This document shows positions 54,223 to 63,738 of a stretch of 64,000 bases of DNA, piece by piece (position 1 is the first letter of the stretch; each line of letters starts with the position of its first letter). Both the position numbers and the translations under genes were made by a program. The notes below the pieces were generated by a model that saw only the letters and a list, made by a program, of their open reading frames with translations, was not told the DNA's origin and did no database searches. Source of the DNA: Thalassotalea loyana (GTDB lineage Bacteria > Pseudomonadota > Gammaproteobacteria > Enterobacterales > Alteromonadaceae); assembly GCF_030161435.1 (NCBI RefSeq), contig NZ_BSSV01000002.1, positions 434,001 to 498,000 of the forward strand, read 5' to 3'.

Positions 54223-57156
54223 CTACTTAAAGAAGTAGCTAAATGACAATTGGTAATTTACCCCAAGCGCATTATGGTTGATCGAATCGAACCCTCGACC
54301 TGAACCATATGCTACCGGCGGCTCTTCATCAAAAACATTGTGAACTGTGAAATTTAGATTCATGTTGTCAAAGTCGTATCCCATGTTAAAACGAACCGTA
54401 GTCCACGAATCGACATCTCTTTCACCATTGGCATCTAACTCACCTAAACTTTCTAGTTCGTCGATATTTCGTCCGCGTAAACGCTTGATATCATCTTGGT
54501 ATGAACTTGTATAATCAGCTGTTAAGCTCGTATAGAACTGTTCACCGACCCACGATACACGAAAACTTGCAATATTTTCAGGATAACGCCAAGTGCCAAT
54601 CAACTCCTCAATTTCAGTTGAGCCCGCAATATTTCGTTCAAAACTCGCATAATGCGTACCATCAATAGAAAAAGTCAGGCGGCCCTGTTCAAACTGAAGG
54701 CTATGATCAAATGCGATATCGTAACCACTAACTTCTTGTGTTCCCGTATTCTCAAGCTGGATGACGTGATCTCGATATAAATCAAGTTGAGGGTCACGGA
54801 ATATACCATTACCGTCATCCCAACCATTTTCAAGGATTTCGTATAGGTTTGCGCCATCTTCATCGATATACAAACCACTGTTATCTGTCACGCTACAAGT
54901 ATCTTCGCCATAGGATATCCCCATTTCGCCTGCTGGCACCAATCCACAGTGACGCAAAGATGCATCAGTGATTGCGTTGGCCAAGACTGCTGTCATGTCG
55001 GTATCAATTAACTCTTCATGCTTGAATGACCAGTAGTCGATTGAGAAGTGAGTGTCTTGAGATGGGCTCCATGCAAAGCCTAAACTGACCGATTCAGATT
55101 CTTCAGGCTTTAAATTACTGTTGCCAAGTTCAAGCACATTAGGGCTTGAAGTAAAACCGTCACCATCACAATATAATGCAGCAACATTCTGATTCGCTGA
55201 ACAATCATAGGTGGCGGTCGTCGTTCTTAATTTAACGCCTGCTTGCGTTAACGATGGCGCACGAAACGATGTTGACCATGAACCGCGGAAAACAACCGAT
55301 TCATGCGGGCGATACGTTACGCCTACTTTAGGGTTAAAGGTGTCACCAAAATCATTGTAGTCATCGTAACGTCCCGCTAACTGCAGCTCTAATTGATCGG
55401 TCAACGGCCAGTAAAACTCTGCAAACGCTCCCCATTGATTTCGATCCGCTTGAGATAGACTTGAACCGAAACCGAAAACATCAACTAGATAATCATTTTC
55501 GAATCTAGCACGCGCATTTAAAGATGGAATATCATTGATTTCTTCTCGTCTAAATTCAACACCAAATGCCGCGCTGATCATATAGTCATTTATTTCAGCG
55601 ATATCACCAGAAATTTTGGCGTCAATACCATATACCGTGCTTTCACCACTGCGTGTAGGCATTTCCTGCGCTGCTGCTAAAAGTGCATCATTAGCTGAAT
55701 TACCCTCTAAAAATGGGTTGTAAGTTGCGAGTAGATTACCAGACGCGCAAGACAGTGAATCCGCATTGCTATCATAATTAGCAATTGAACCATCACTACA
55801 TAATTCACCTGTACTAACTGCATGATATTTATATCGATTATAAATCCCTGCACTGGCAATCTGCTCAGATTCTGATTTTGATAACGTAATGCCGGTTTCC
55901 CAAAACCATTCCCCCCACTCACCAGATAAACTTGAAACTAAACGCATCGCATCAGTTTCTATGTCGACAGTACGTGGCGTGCCAAATCTTGCATCGTATC
56001 GAAAGCCATAAAGTGTTTGACCAGCTTGAGTATCAAACGGATCAATCCACATATCGTAAACGAGTGCATCGGCTACGTCTTGGGAAAAGGCACCATACAA
56101 TGCTTCTTCACCAATCCAAGGCCCTTCTGAGTCATCTATTTGATCAATTGGCGCAGGCGAAGATACGGCTGTCGACTTAGTTCTGCTGTAAAAGAAGTCC
56201 GTGTTCCAGCTCATGTTGTCGAAATCATGACTATAGATAAAACCAGCTGACGTTGTCTCAAGCGCAGATCTTAATTCATCATCTTAGTTTGCATAATACG
56301 CGCAGATTTCCTCGCCATATTCCGTCGTGACAAACGCAGTTTTACAATTTGGATTGCCAATTTCATTGCCATCAAATGCTGAATAATAGTAAATATTAGG
56401 CGTGTGTTTTGGTAAGTATGAATAATTACTTTCAAGCACAGGCGTGCGGGTGTACTCCCGATCTTGAGCATGAAATGCGTTGCGGTCAAAATGGTCTGCA
56501 AATACCGTTAAGTTACCGCCTGCAATTTCACCACCCCAGAGAAAATTGATGTTGTATTTGCCTTCATCTGAACCCGTAAAACTGTTGCCATACGAGCCAT
56601 TAATTTCTGCACCTTGGTAATCTGTTTTCAGAATGTAATTGATTACGCCGGCAACTGCGTCGGCCCCGTAAATTGCTGACGCTCCCGTAGCAAGTACTTC
56701 TACGCGCTCGATTGCTGATAGTGGAATTGAATTAATATCAACAAAGTTTTGTGTGCCTGCCGCAAATGAACTTGCTGCAACACGACGTCCGTTAATCAGC
56801 GTTAATGTTGATGATGGCCCTAAACCACGTAAAGACGCAGCCGCTTGACCCGCTGGTGTTGCGTTTGAAGTTGCACCACTCTCTGACGTGGTGAATGATC
56901 CGATACCGCCGCGTGTTTGACTGATTTGTGCCATCAACTCAGAAATTGAGCTTGCACCAGAGTTGCGAATATCATCTGCATTGATGACAACGAGTGGCTG
57001 TGTACCTTCTAAATCAACACCTCGAATTTGACTACCCGTAACAGTGATTTTTTCGATCGCTGTTTCTTCTTTTGACGCGTTATTTCCCTCTTGAGCGTTA
57101 GCATTACAAATCGCTAACACAGACAGTGCGACTGCCGATAACGTAAATTTATTCAT
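54223..57156 (-). pseudogene. TonB-dependent receptor interrupted by one in-frame stop
   Basis: Both halves are in the same frame. Residues 1-290 hold the signal peptide (to about residue 21, NANA), a TonB-box region (EKITVTGSQIRG), the plug domain (QPLVVINADDIRNSGASSI, LINGRRVAASSFAAG, AIYGADAVAGVINYILK) and first barrel strands. A TAA at 56286-56284 follows EICAYYAN; the frame then continues with DDELRSALETTSAGFIYSHD to the barrel end SFSYFFK. Without the stop it would be a normal 977-residue receptor. It lies upstream of the YfcC carrier and iadA and is divergent from the cyanophycinase, so it probably imported beta-Asp-Arg or cyanophycin fragments. Real nonsense mutation, readthrough or sequencing error cannot be told apart here. 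Confidence 0.88.
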
Positions 57157-57524
57157 CTTCTGACCGTTTATAATTTTAATTTTTTAATGACACACAGCGC
57201 GCACCAATAGCGCAACAGACTGTGAAGAAATAATTTTTAAGAGGGGGATGAAGTCGCAGACGTCATGCCCCGGAAAGCAAAATGCTTTCCGGGTTTATTC
57301 GTCAAACCACTCCGAAAGATAAAAATTCGAGTAGTAATATGTTGTCAGCGTGAATGCTTTCTTGTACATATTAAAAAGGTCTTCGGTTTTCCAAGAGCTT
57401 GACCCTAATCAAGCTCATTCAAAATTCACTTAATTAATAAATACCGTTGTCAAAAAACATTGTCAACACAATTGTTAAAAAAACGATTTGTTTCGTCAAA
57501 AAACATCGAGATAGGAATTTTGAA
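57157..57524. promoter_or_regulatory. Divergent control region, receptor / cyanophycinase
   Basis: 368 bases without a gene. Two direct repeats GTCAAAAAACAT lie at 57449-57460 and 57495-57506, between the divergent starts. On the minus strand a TTGACA at 57466-57461 is a fair -35 element for the receptor. A perfect 11-bp hairpin, CCCGGAAAGCA (57269-57279) with TGCTTTCCGGG (57283-57293), lies in the receptor's probable leader. The repeats may be operators for a shared regulator. Confidence 0.45.
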
Positions 57525-59303
57525 ATGCGACTAACTTCTCTAATATTGCTGCTATTTTCAGTAAATGCGACAGCAAATAACAAAAACACAATTAATAACC
57601 CAAGCGAACTTTTTTTAGTTGGCGGCGGGTTAAAATCCTGTTCAACCATGTCAAAATCGCAGTGTAATTCAGGGCACAATCTATCTAATTCAACGAATGA
57701 GATAGCAAAAACTCAGGCACTTTATCGTTTAGATCATACCGCAAGAGACCGAGTTGATAGGTTAATTCCTACCCATTATTCGGCAAAACATGGGACTCAA
57801 ATAAAAAAATTACTCACAAAAGCGTTAAAAGAATCAAATAAAAAACGAATGTCAAAACGGGCATTAATCGATTATTTGCGACAATTTGACAATACAAACC
57901 TAATAAACAAATTGTCAGATCCTGAATATTATTTATTGCTGGATGCACTTGAAATACATCAGCAATCTCCCATCAACAACGAAAGATTGAAGGAAACAGT
58001 CTGGCTAGACAGGTCAAAGAATTCGTTTACCACTCAGGTATACCGTGAGTTTGTCGAACGTGCAAAATTCCTCTCAGGAAGAGAAAAACCAACTATTCTC
58101 GTCGTTACGGCGTCGGCAAGAGATAGTTTTGAAGCTGTCGATTTTTATGTGCAAGCGTTTGAACAGGCAGGTGCTATCGTTCAATGGTTACCAATAGATG
58201 CTACGCTCCAGTCAATATTAAATAACCAATCACGCAGTAACCCACGATTGTGCGACCAACTTGCCGAAACAAGAATTAACGTTCAAAAATCTGCATACAG
58301 AGAGTCAATTTATCCAGATTTAACGGCGAAGCAACATGCAGCTTGTCTTGATCCGCAACTCATGTTGAACCAAGTAACACAGGCGGACGGCATTTTTATT
58401 AACGGCGGTGATCAATCACTCACTAAGCAGGCCTTTATCAAGCCAAACGGTGAAGACACAGCGTTAATGGCAACCATCAGAGCTAAATTTAATGATGGAA
58501 ATTTTATCATTGGTGGCACGAGTGCGGGAACCGCAGTCATGTCCGGTGGTATTTTTAACAAACATCCTGTTCCTATGATAACGAGTGGTCAAAGTGATCG
58601 CGCGATATTCCATGGTGCACATGCTAACGTTGTACCAACCGAAGGCTGCCAAAAAGCAAATAACTGCGACGCCGTTCCTAACGATCAACTGACTTATTCC
58701 TCATTAGGTGGACTCGGTTTATTTTCGGTAGGAATACTGGATACGCACTTTTCTGAGCGCGGGCGTCAAGGGCGCTTAGCTGTGCTGGCTCGTCATACTA
58801 TGAGTCGCCTTGCATTTGGGGTAGACGAAAGAACCGCATTAGTTGTTAGGCAACTCAACAATCATCATTTTGAGCTATCTGTCATTGGCCAGTCTGGCGT
58901 TTTTATCGTTGAAGATAAGTTGTCAGCTAACGTTGAAAAGCCAAGTCGGCTTGACGTTATCACTCACTATATTCATCAAGGTGACAAAGTTAACGTGTCG
59001 CCAACAGGTACATTGTCTTTTGAGTTCTCGAAGGACAAGCAACGTTCTAAGCACGTTTCAGGTAAGCTCCCAGTCGTGGCCAATATATTTGACAAAGAAA
59101 AATATATAACAGCGACAAAATTACTATGCCTATCTGAGGAAAAAAGCATCACAGGTACCGTCACTTATGACGGCCAGTATGCCGATATCAAGATCATGAA
59201 AAATAACGAATCAAATTCAATGCAGGGGTTGTATCTCATTGGAAAAAATAAAAAGCATGATTGTTCGTATCAAAACTACCAACTGGAAATTTCAGTAAAG
59301 TAG
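57525..59303 (+). CDS. Secreted cyanophycinase (peptidase family S51)
   Basis: Cyanophycinases cut the multi-L-arginyl-poly-L-aspartate storage polymer into beta-Asp-Arg dipeptides. The 592-residue protein has the S51 signature: nucleophile Ser333 in GGTSAGTAVMSG, INGGDQSLT, and Asp406/His408 in LDTHFSERGRQGRLAVLA. A signal peptide (MRLTSLILLLFSVNATA) directs it outside the cytoplasm, as in bacteria that feed on external cyanophycin. It is longer than the cyanobacterial enzymes because of an N-terminal helical insert (about 45-190) and a C-terminal beta domain. The frame opens at 57447; the ATG at 57525 has TAGGAA upstream and starts the signal peptide. A terminator follows. Confidence 0.9.
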   Translation: MRLTSLILLLFSVNATANNKNTINNPSELFLVGGGLKSCSTMSKSQCNSGHNLSNSTNEIAKTQALYRLDHTARDRVDRLIPTHYSAKHGTQIKKLLTKALKESNKKRMSKRALIDYLRQFDNTNLINKLSDPEYYLLLDALEIHQQSPINNERLKETVWLDRSKNSFTTQVYREFVERAKFLSGREKPTILVVTASARDSFEAVDFYVQAFEQAGAIVQWLPIDATLQSILNNQSRSNPRLCDQLAETRINVQKSAYRESIYPDLTAKQHAACLDPQLMLNQVTQADGIFINGGDQSLTKQAFIKPNGEDTALMATIRAKFNDGNFIIGGTSAGTAVMSGGIFNKHPVPMITSGQSDRAIFHGAHANVVPTEGCQKANNCDAVPNDQLTYSSLGGLGLFSVGILDTHFSERGRQGRLAVLARHTMSRLAFGVDERTALVVRQLNNHHFELSVIGQSGVFIVEDKLSANVEKPSRLDVITHYIHQGDKVNVSPTGTLSFEFSKDKQRSKHVSGKLPVVANIFDKEKYITATKLLCLSEEKSITGTVTYDGQYADIKIMKNNESNSMQGLYLIGKNKKHDCSYQNYQLEISVK

Positions 59304-59315
59304 ATAGGATGGACA

Positions 59316-59348
59316 AAAGCACCTGAAGAAGTTATCAGGTGCTTTGAA
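59316..59348. terminator. Intrinsic terminator after the cyanophycinase gene
   Basis: 11-bp perfect stem AAAGCACCTGA (59316-59326) with TCAGGTGCTTT (59335-59345), 8-base loop. It lies between the convergent cyanophycinase and GGDEF/EAL genes. Confidence 0.75.
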
Positions 59349-59385
59349 TAAAAAAATGAGAATGCGATTAAGATTGCAAACGCTA

Positions 59386-61266
59386 TTAATGGTAAGAACG
59401 TTCTAAATAAACACTAAAGTCGTCTAATGGCAGCGGTTCACACAGCTCAAACCCTTGTCCATATTGACACTTTTTATCAACGAGTGTGGTTAATAGGCTG
59501 TCTGATTGAACACCTTTTGCAATAACATCTATACCAATATGTTTTGCATAAGAAAGAAGACCATCAAGTATTTTTTGTTCGTGGCGATTATCTTCCATTG
59601 CATTGATCAGTTTACGATCAAGTTTAATTGATTTGACTCCCATATGATAAAGATCAACCAAATTCGAGTGCCCGTAACCATAATCATCAATGCAGATATT
59701 CACACCAAATTTCTGCATTGACTTCACTTGCTGTTCTACTTGGTTGTGTTTGCTTAACAATGCAGATTCTTTAATTTCCAAGGTCAACGCTTCTGGCGGC
59801 AACCCCGTAATGTTCAATGTGTCTAATACCATCGACTCTAATGAATTATCACGCAGTTGATATGCCGATACATTCACTGAAACGGTTAAATTAGCATATC
59901 CTCGATTTCGCCAATTCATACATTGAATGCACGTCTCTTTTAAAACACGCTTGCCTATTTCTTGGATCATGCCATTGTCTTCGGCTAGTGGAATAAACAC
60001 ATCGGGATCGATCCATAAATTGACGCCATTATTCCATCGAACTAATGCTTCAACGCCTACGATTTCATTCTTATCTAGATTAAGGACTGGCTGGTAATAC
60101 AAGTCTAGAGACTTTTTAACAATCGTATTTCGCAACTGCTCAACCAACTGTCCTTTGATTGCCAACTCTTGGTTTAATTCTTCATCAAAAAAACTGCAAG
60201 CATTTCGCCCGAGCGCTTTTGACTTGTACATGGCTAAATCTGCTTTTTTACTCAACTCGTCAAACTCAACACCGTCATTAGGTGAGAGTGCAACGCCAAT
60301 CGATGCAGAAATCTCTATTTTATGAGACAAAATGAAAAATGGGCTTTTGAGTGTTTCAAGAATTTTATTCGCGATGTCACCTATTGAGCTTTGTTCATTA
60401 TTCGCTTCAATAATCACGACAAACTCGTCACCACCAATACGACAAACAGAATCGCGTTTGCGCACTACCGTACTGATTCTGCTCGCCACTTCCTTCAATA
60501 ATAAATCACCAATATCATGACCCAAATTATCATTGACCGGCTTAAAATGATCTAAGTCGATAAACAATAAGCCAACCAACTCGCCACTTCTCGTAACATG
60601 AGCCAAAGATTGTTGAAAGCGGTCTTCTGCCAAATACCTATTAGGCAGACCAGTTAAGGCATCATGATGTGCTAAATGCTGTATTTCTTTCTGACTTTCA
60701 GTTGCTTGTTTGTGCTCAAACGTTAATTCATTAGTTTTACGTTTAAGCTCATTGACGAGCTGTTTTACGGTAAAACCTATGACTAATAAAATCACAACAA
60801 TATCAGCAACAACACTCCAGTTTACCGGTGCAACATTGCGATTATTGCCTAATTCAATGTCGTAATAACCAAGTCCAATAACAAAACAGATGACATAAAT
60901 TAAAACACAGTAAAATAATCGTGAGGAACCAACGATAGCGGAAAATACAAGAATACCGGGCAATGCGACAACGGCACTGTCTCGCAAACCATTATTTATA
61001 TACATAAGGCTGGTTATGACAAAAGCACCGTTGAGTAACAAGATCGCAGAAGAGACGGTAAAGCGTTTGAAATACAAGAAAGCTAAGCTGATGAAATTAA
61101 TTGCAAAAGCCGACATAAGTATTGGTGTTTCTGCAACATCCACCCCAGCGAAATAATTGCTGGTGATAACCATAGCTATAACAAACTGGGCTAACCAAAT
61201 AAATTGTTTAAGTCTTTGATAGCGTCCTGCTAATACCGATGATGAAAATTCAGCGTCATCTTTCAT
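59386..61266 (-). CDS. Membrane GGDEF-EAL protein, EAL probably inactive
   Basis: A 626-residue protein with five or six membrane segments (about 22-168), a short coiled coil (170-198), a GGDEF domain (205-362; intact GGDEF at 278-282) and an EAL domain (370-626). EAL406-408, Asn465, Glu500, Asp527-Asp528, Lys548 and Gln604 are kept. The AEGVE motif is AKGVQ (583-587), replacing both acidic residues with Lys584 and Gln587, so phosphodiesterase activity is doubtful and the protein may act as a cyclase or c-di-GMP sensor. It starts 24 bases after moeA and may be co-transcribed. Confidence 0.9.
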   Translation of the reverse strand: MKDDAEFSSSVLAGRYQRLKQFIWLAQFVIAMVITSNYFAGVDVAETPILMSAFAINFISLAFLYFKRFTVSSAILLLNGAFVITSLMYINNGLRDSAVVALPGILVFSAIVGSSRLFYCVLIYVICFVIGLGYYDIELGNNRNVAPVNWSVVADIVVILLVIGFTVKQLVNELKRKTNELTFEHKQATESQKEIQHLAHHDALTGLPNRYLAEDRFQQSLAHVTRSGELVGLLFIDLDHFKPVNDNLGHDIGDLLLKEVASRISTVVRKRDSVCRIGGDEFVVIIEANNEQSSIGDIANKILETLKSPFFILSHKIEISASIGVALSPNDGVEFDELSKKADLAMYKSKALGRNACSFFDEELNQELAIKGQLVEQLRNTIVKKSLDLYYQPVLNLDKNEIVGVEALVRWNNGVNLWIDPDVFIPLAEDNGMIQEIGKRVLKETCIQCMNWRNRGYANLTVSVNVSAYQLRDNSLESMVLDTLNITGLPPEALTLEIKESALLSKHNQVEQQVKSMQKFGVNICIDDYGYGHSNLVDLYHMGVKSIKLDRKLINAMEDNRHEQKILDGLLSYAKHIGIDVIAKGVQSDSLLTTLVDKKCQYGQGFELCEPLPLDDFSVYLERSYH

Positions 61267-61290
61267 GTTACTTCCAAATTATAATTATTC

Positions 61291-62532
61291 TTAATCACCT
61301 AACAGTGCATCGAATGGTTCGATAACCACGCTCTCCCCTGCACTCACGCCACCTTGGTCTTTATCCATAATGATAAAACAATTTGCACGTCCAATACTTG
61401 ATAAAACACCTGAACCTTGAGTACCAGTCGTTTTAACAACAACCCGCCCACTCTCATCAACATGATAATTCCCACGCTGAAAGTCTGTTCGACCAGGTGC
61501 TTTTCGCAATTCGGTTAACGTCACTGCAGGCAAACGCATTCTTTTAATAGGTGTTGCCCCAGCAATCTTGGTAATTCCTTGCATTGCTATTTGATAAAAC
61601 GTAACAGCTGCCGATACCGGATTACCCGGTAAGCCAAAAAAGGTGCTATTAGGTAACAAACCAAAGGCTAAGGGTTTTCCTGGTTTCATTGATATCTTCC
61701 AGAAACCAATTTTGCCAATATCGTCGAGTACCATCTTGGTGTAATCGGCATCGCCTACCGATACACCACCGCTTGATATCACAACATCTGCTGCTTCATC
61801 GGCATCGCAAAAAGCTTGTTTTATCAAGTCAAAATCATCAGCAATAATACCATAGTCGATAACATCGGCGTTAATTTTCGCCAACATGTGCTTTAAGAAG
61901 TGACCATTGGATTCATAAATATCGCCTGCAGACAAGGGTTGTCCGGCAGCTTTTAATTCATCACCTGTCGCAATTAATGCCACTTTAATCTTGCGATAAA
62001 CTTTTACTGACGCTATTCCAACTGACGCTAATAACGCAATATCGATTGCATTAAGTCGCTTACCACGGTGAAGTATCGTTTGAGCGTTGTCGATATCTTC
62101 TCCAGCAAAGCGCACATTTTGTGCTTTTCTTACGTCCTTCAAAAAAGACACCTTGTCGCCTTCAACCTGGCAATGCTCTTGCATAATAACCGTATCACAA
62201 CCATCAGGAATCACTGCGCCAGTCATAATGCGCACACACTCACCTAAACCACACGTACCAAAATATGGTTCACCAGCCATCGACTTACCAATTAACTTAG
62301 TCGTCGTGCTAGTGGCTAAACTGTCAAAATTAACAGCATAACCGTCCATCGCCGAGTTATCATGAGGAGGCACTTGAACAGGGCTGACTTGATCAGCAAA
62401 CAAAACGCGGTTCAACGCCTGATCTAAGTTCACTTCTTCGAATTCTGTTATCGCTTCGATATTATCAACAATATTGTTTATCGCTTGCTCTACGCTTAGG
62501 AACTGTTGTTCAGAAAAACAATCGCAACTCAT
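61291..62532 (-). CDS. moeA: Molybdopterin molybdenumtransferase MoeA
   Basis: MoeA inserts molybdenum into adenylated molybdopterin, the last step of basic Moco synthesis. The 413-residue protein has all regions: LDQALNRVLFADQVSPVQVPP then HDNSAMDGYAV, IMTGAVIPDGCDTVIMQEH, LIATGDEL and SSGGVSVGDADYTK with the metal-binding SGGVSVG loop, KPGKPLAFG and FGLPGNPVSA. It is divergent from moaA. Confidence 0.96.
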   Translation of the reverse strand: MSCDCFSEQQFLSVEQAINNIVDNIEAITEFEEVNLDQALNRVLFADQVSPVQVPPHDNSAMDGYAVNFDSLATSTTTKLIGKSMAGEPYFGTCGLGECVRIMTGAVIPDGCDTVIMQEHCQVEGDKVSFLKDVRKAQNVRFAGEDIDNAQTILHRGKRLNAIDIALLASVGIASVKVYRKIKVALIATGDELKAAGQPLSAGDIYESNGHFLKHMLAKINADVIDYGIIADDFDLIKQAFCDADEAADVVISSGGVSVGDADYTKMVLDDIGKIGFWKISMKPGKPLAFGLLPNSTFFGLPGNPVSAAVTFYQIAMQGITKIAGATPIKRMRLPAVTLTELRKAPGRTDFQRGNYHVDESGRVVVKTTGTQGSGVLSSIGRANCFIIMDKDQGGVSAGESVVIEPFDALLGD

Positions 62533-62639
62533 GGCTAACCCTATGATAAAAATAATTATCTATCTTACGTAAAACTTGTCCGTGATCAAAGTAGCTATAT
62601 TGAGTTATATCAACAAATACTCTAGTATTTAGTATATTA

Positions 62640-62760
62640 ATTCGCCGAGCTTTTATCGCTAAATTACATAGATGTAACAGGTGGTTTGAGCCGCAGCCGC
62701 TTAATTGGCTGCCAGGGTTTAGTTGGAAACGACTATGCCTCCCGACATTTGGAAAGGTGA
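62640..62760 (+). promoter_or_regulatory. Moco RNA motif (molybdenum cofactor riboswitch) upstream of moaA
   Basis: The 3' part closely resembles the E. coli moaA leader as I remember it, ending GCCTCCCG...TTGGAAAGGTG just before ATG 62762. Visible stems are GCAGCC (62693-62698) with GGCTGC (62707-62712) and AGTTG-GAAA-CGACT (62721-62734) with a GNRA-type loop. ACAGGTGG at 62678-62685 and CCAGGG at 62712-62717 add conserved pieces. The moaA ribosome site lies in its last bases, so high Moco would block translation. The 5' boundary is approximate. Confidence 0.8.
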
Positions 62761-62761
62761 C

Positions 62762-63733
62762 ATGTTAACAGATGATTTTGGCAGAAGGTTTTATTACCTT
62801 AGACTGTCTATTACCGATGTATGCAACTTCCGTTGTGAATACTGCCTACCTGACGGCTATCAGTGTGATTCCGACAGGCAATTTTTATCACTCAGTGAAA
62901 TTAAAAGAACGGTCAATGCGTTTTCTTTGATGGGTACTGAAAAGATTAGAATCACAGGTGGAGAGCCTTCACTTCGAAAAGATTTACCTGAAATCATTCA
63001 GACCGTTGCGCAAACACCAAACATTAATACCGTTGCCTTGACAACCAATGGCTACAAAATTACGACACAATGCCAAGACTGGTTAGACGCCGGTTTGAAC
63101 GCGTTAAACATCAGTATTGATTCATTAATTCCAGAGCAATTTAATTTAATTACGGGCGCAAATAAGCTTGATGAAATACTCAAAGGAATTGATATGGTGT
63201 TGGCTGATGGTCGTGCCAAGCTCAAGGTGAATGCCGTTTTACTCAAGCAATACCACAAAAGACAGCTCGATTATTTCTTTGATTGGGTGAAAGAAACGCC
63301 AGTATCAGTAAGGTTTATTGAACTCATGGAAACAGGGGACAATAAAGCTTATTTTGACAAACAACATGTCAGTGGCACTACCATTCAAAATCAACTGTTT
63401 GAACGAGGTTGGGTACCAATTATTAAAGAAAAAAGCGCAGGACCTGCAATCGAATATTGCCATCCGGATTATCAAGGAAAAATCGGCTTAATTATGCCTT
63501 ACAGCAAAGATTTTTGCGCGTCCTGTAATCGATTGCGAATGAGTGCACTGGGTAAGTTGCATTTATGTCTATTTGCGGACCAAGGTTTATCATTGAGAGA
63601 GTATCTGCAGCAAGATGATCCTACTGAGCTAGTTAATGCTGTCTCAAGACTAATTCACGATAAAAAAGCAACGCACTTTTTACACGATAGGCTAACGGGT
63701 GCAACTTCACATTTATCTATGCTCGGTGGTTAA
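62762..63733 (+). CDS. moaA: GTP 3',8-cyclase MoaA
   Basis: MoaA starts Moco synthesis by converting GTP to 3',8-cyclo-H2GTP with radical SAM chemistry. The 323-residue protein has the SAM cluster Cys21, Cys25, Cys28 (CNFRCEYC), GTEKIRITGGEPSLRKD, the second cluster in FCASCNRLRMSALGKLHLC and the C-terminal Gly-Gly needed for activity. The frame extends to 62723 (ATG at 62735), but those bases belong to the riboswitch; the E. coli start aligns with ATG 62762, with AAAGGTGA as ribosome site. Confidence 0.96.
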   Translation: MLTDDFGRRFYYLRLSITDVCNFRCEYCLPDGYQCDSDRQFLSLSEIKRTVNAFSLMGTEKIRITGGEPSLRKDLPEIIQTVAQTPNINTVALTTNGYKITTQCQDWLDAGLNALNISIDSLIPEQFNLITGANKLDEILKGIDMVLADGRAKLKVNAVLLKQYHKRQLDYFFDWVKETPVSVRFIELMETGDNKAYFDKQHVSGTTIQNQLFERGWVPIIKEKSAGPAIEYCHPDYQGKIGLIMPYSKDFCASCNRLRMSALGKLHLCLFADQGLSLREYLQQDDPTELVNAVSRLIHDKKATHFLHDRLTGATSHLSMLGG

Positions 63734-63738
63734 GTATT

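Noticed and set aside
57415-57432. Possible ArgR box near the receptor promoter
   Set aside because: Half-sites TGAAT and AATGA are not the inverted ATTCA pattern expected.
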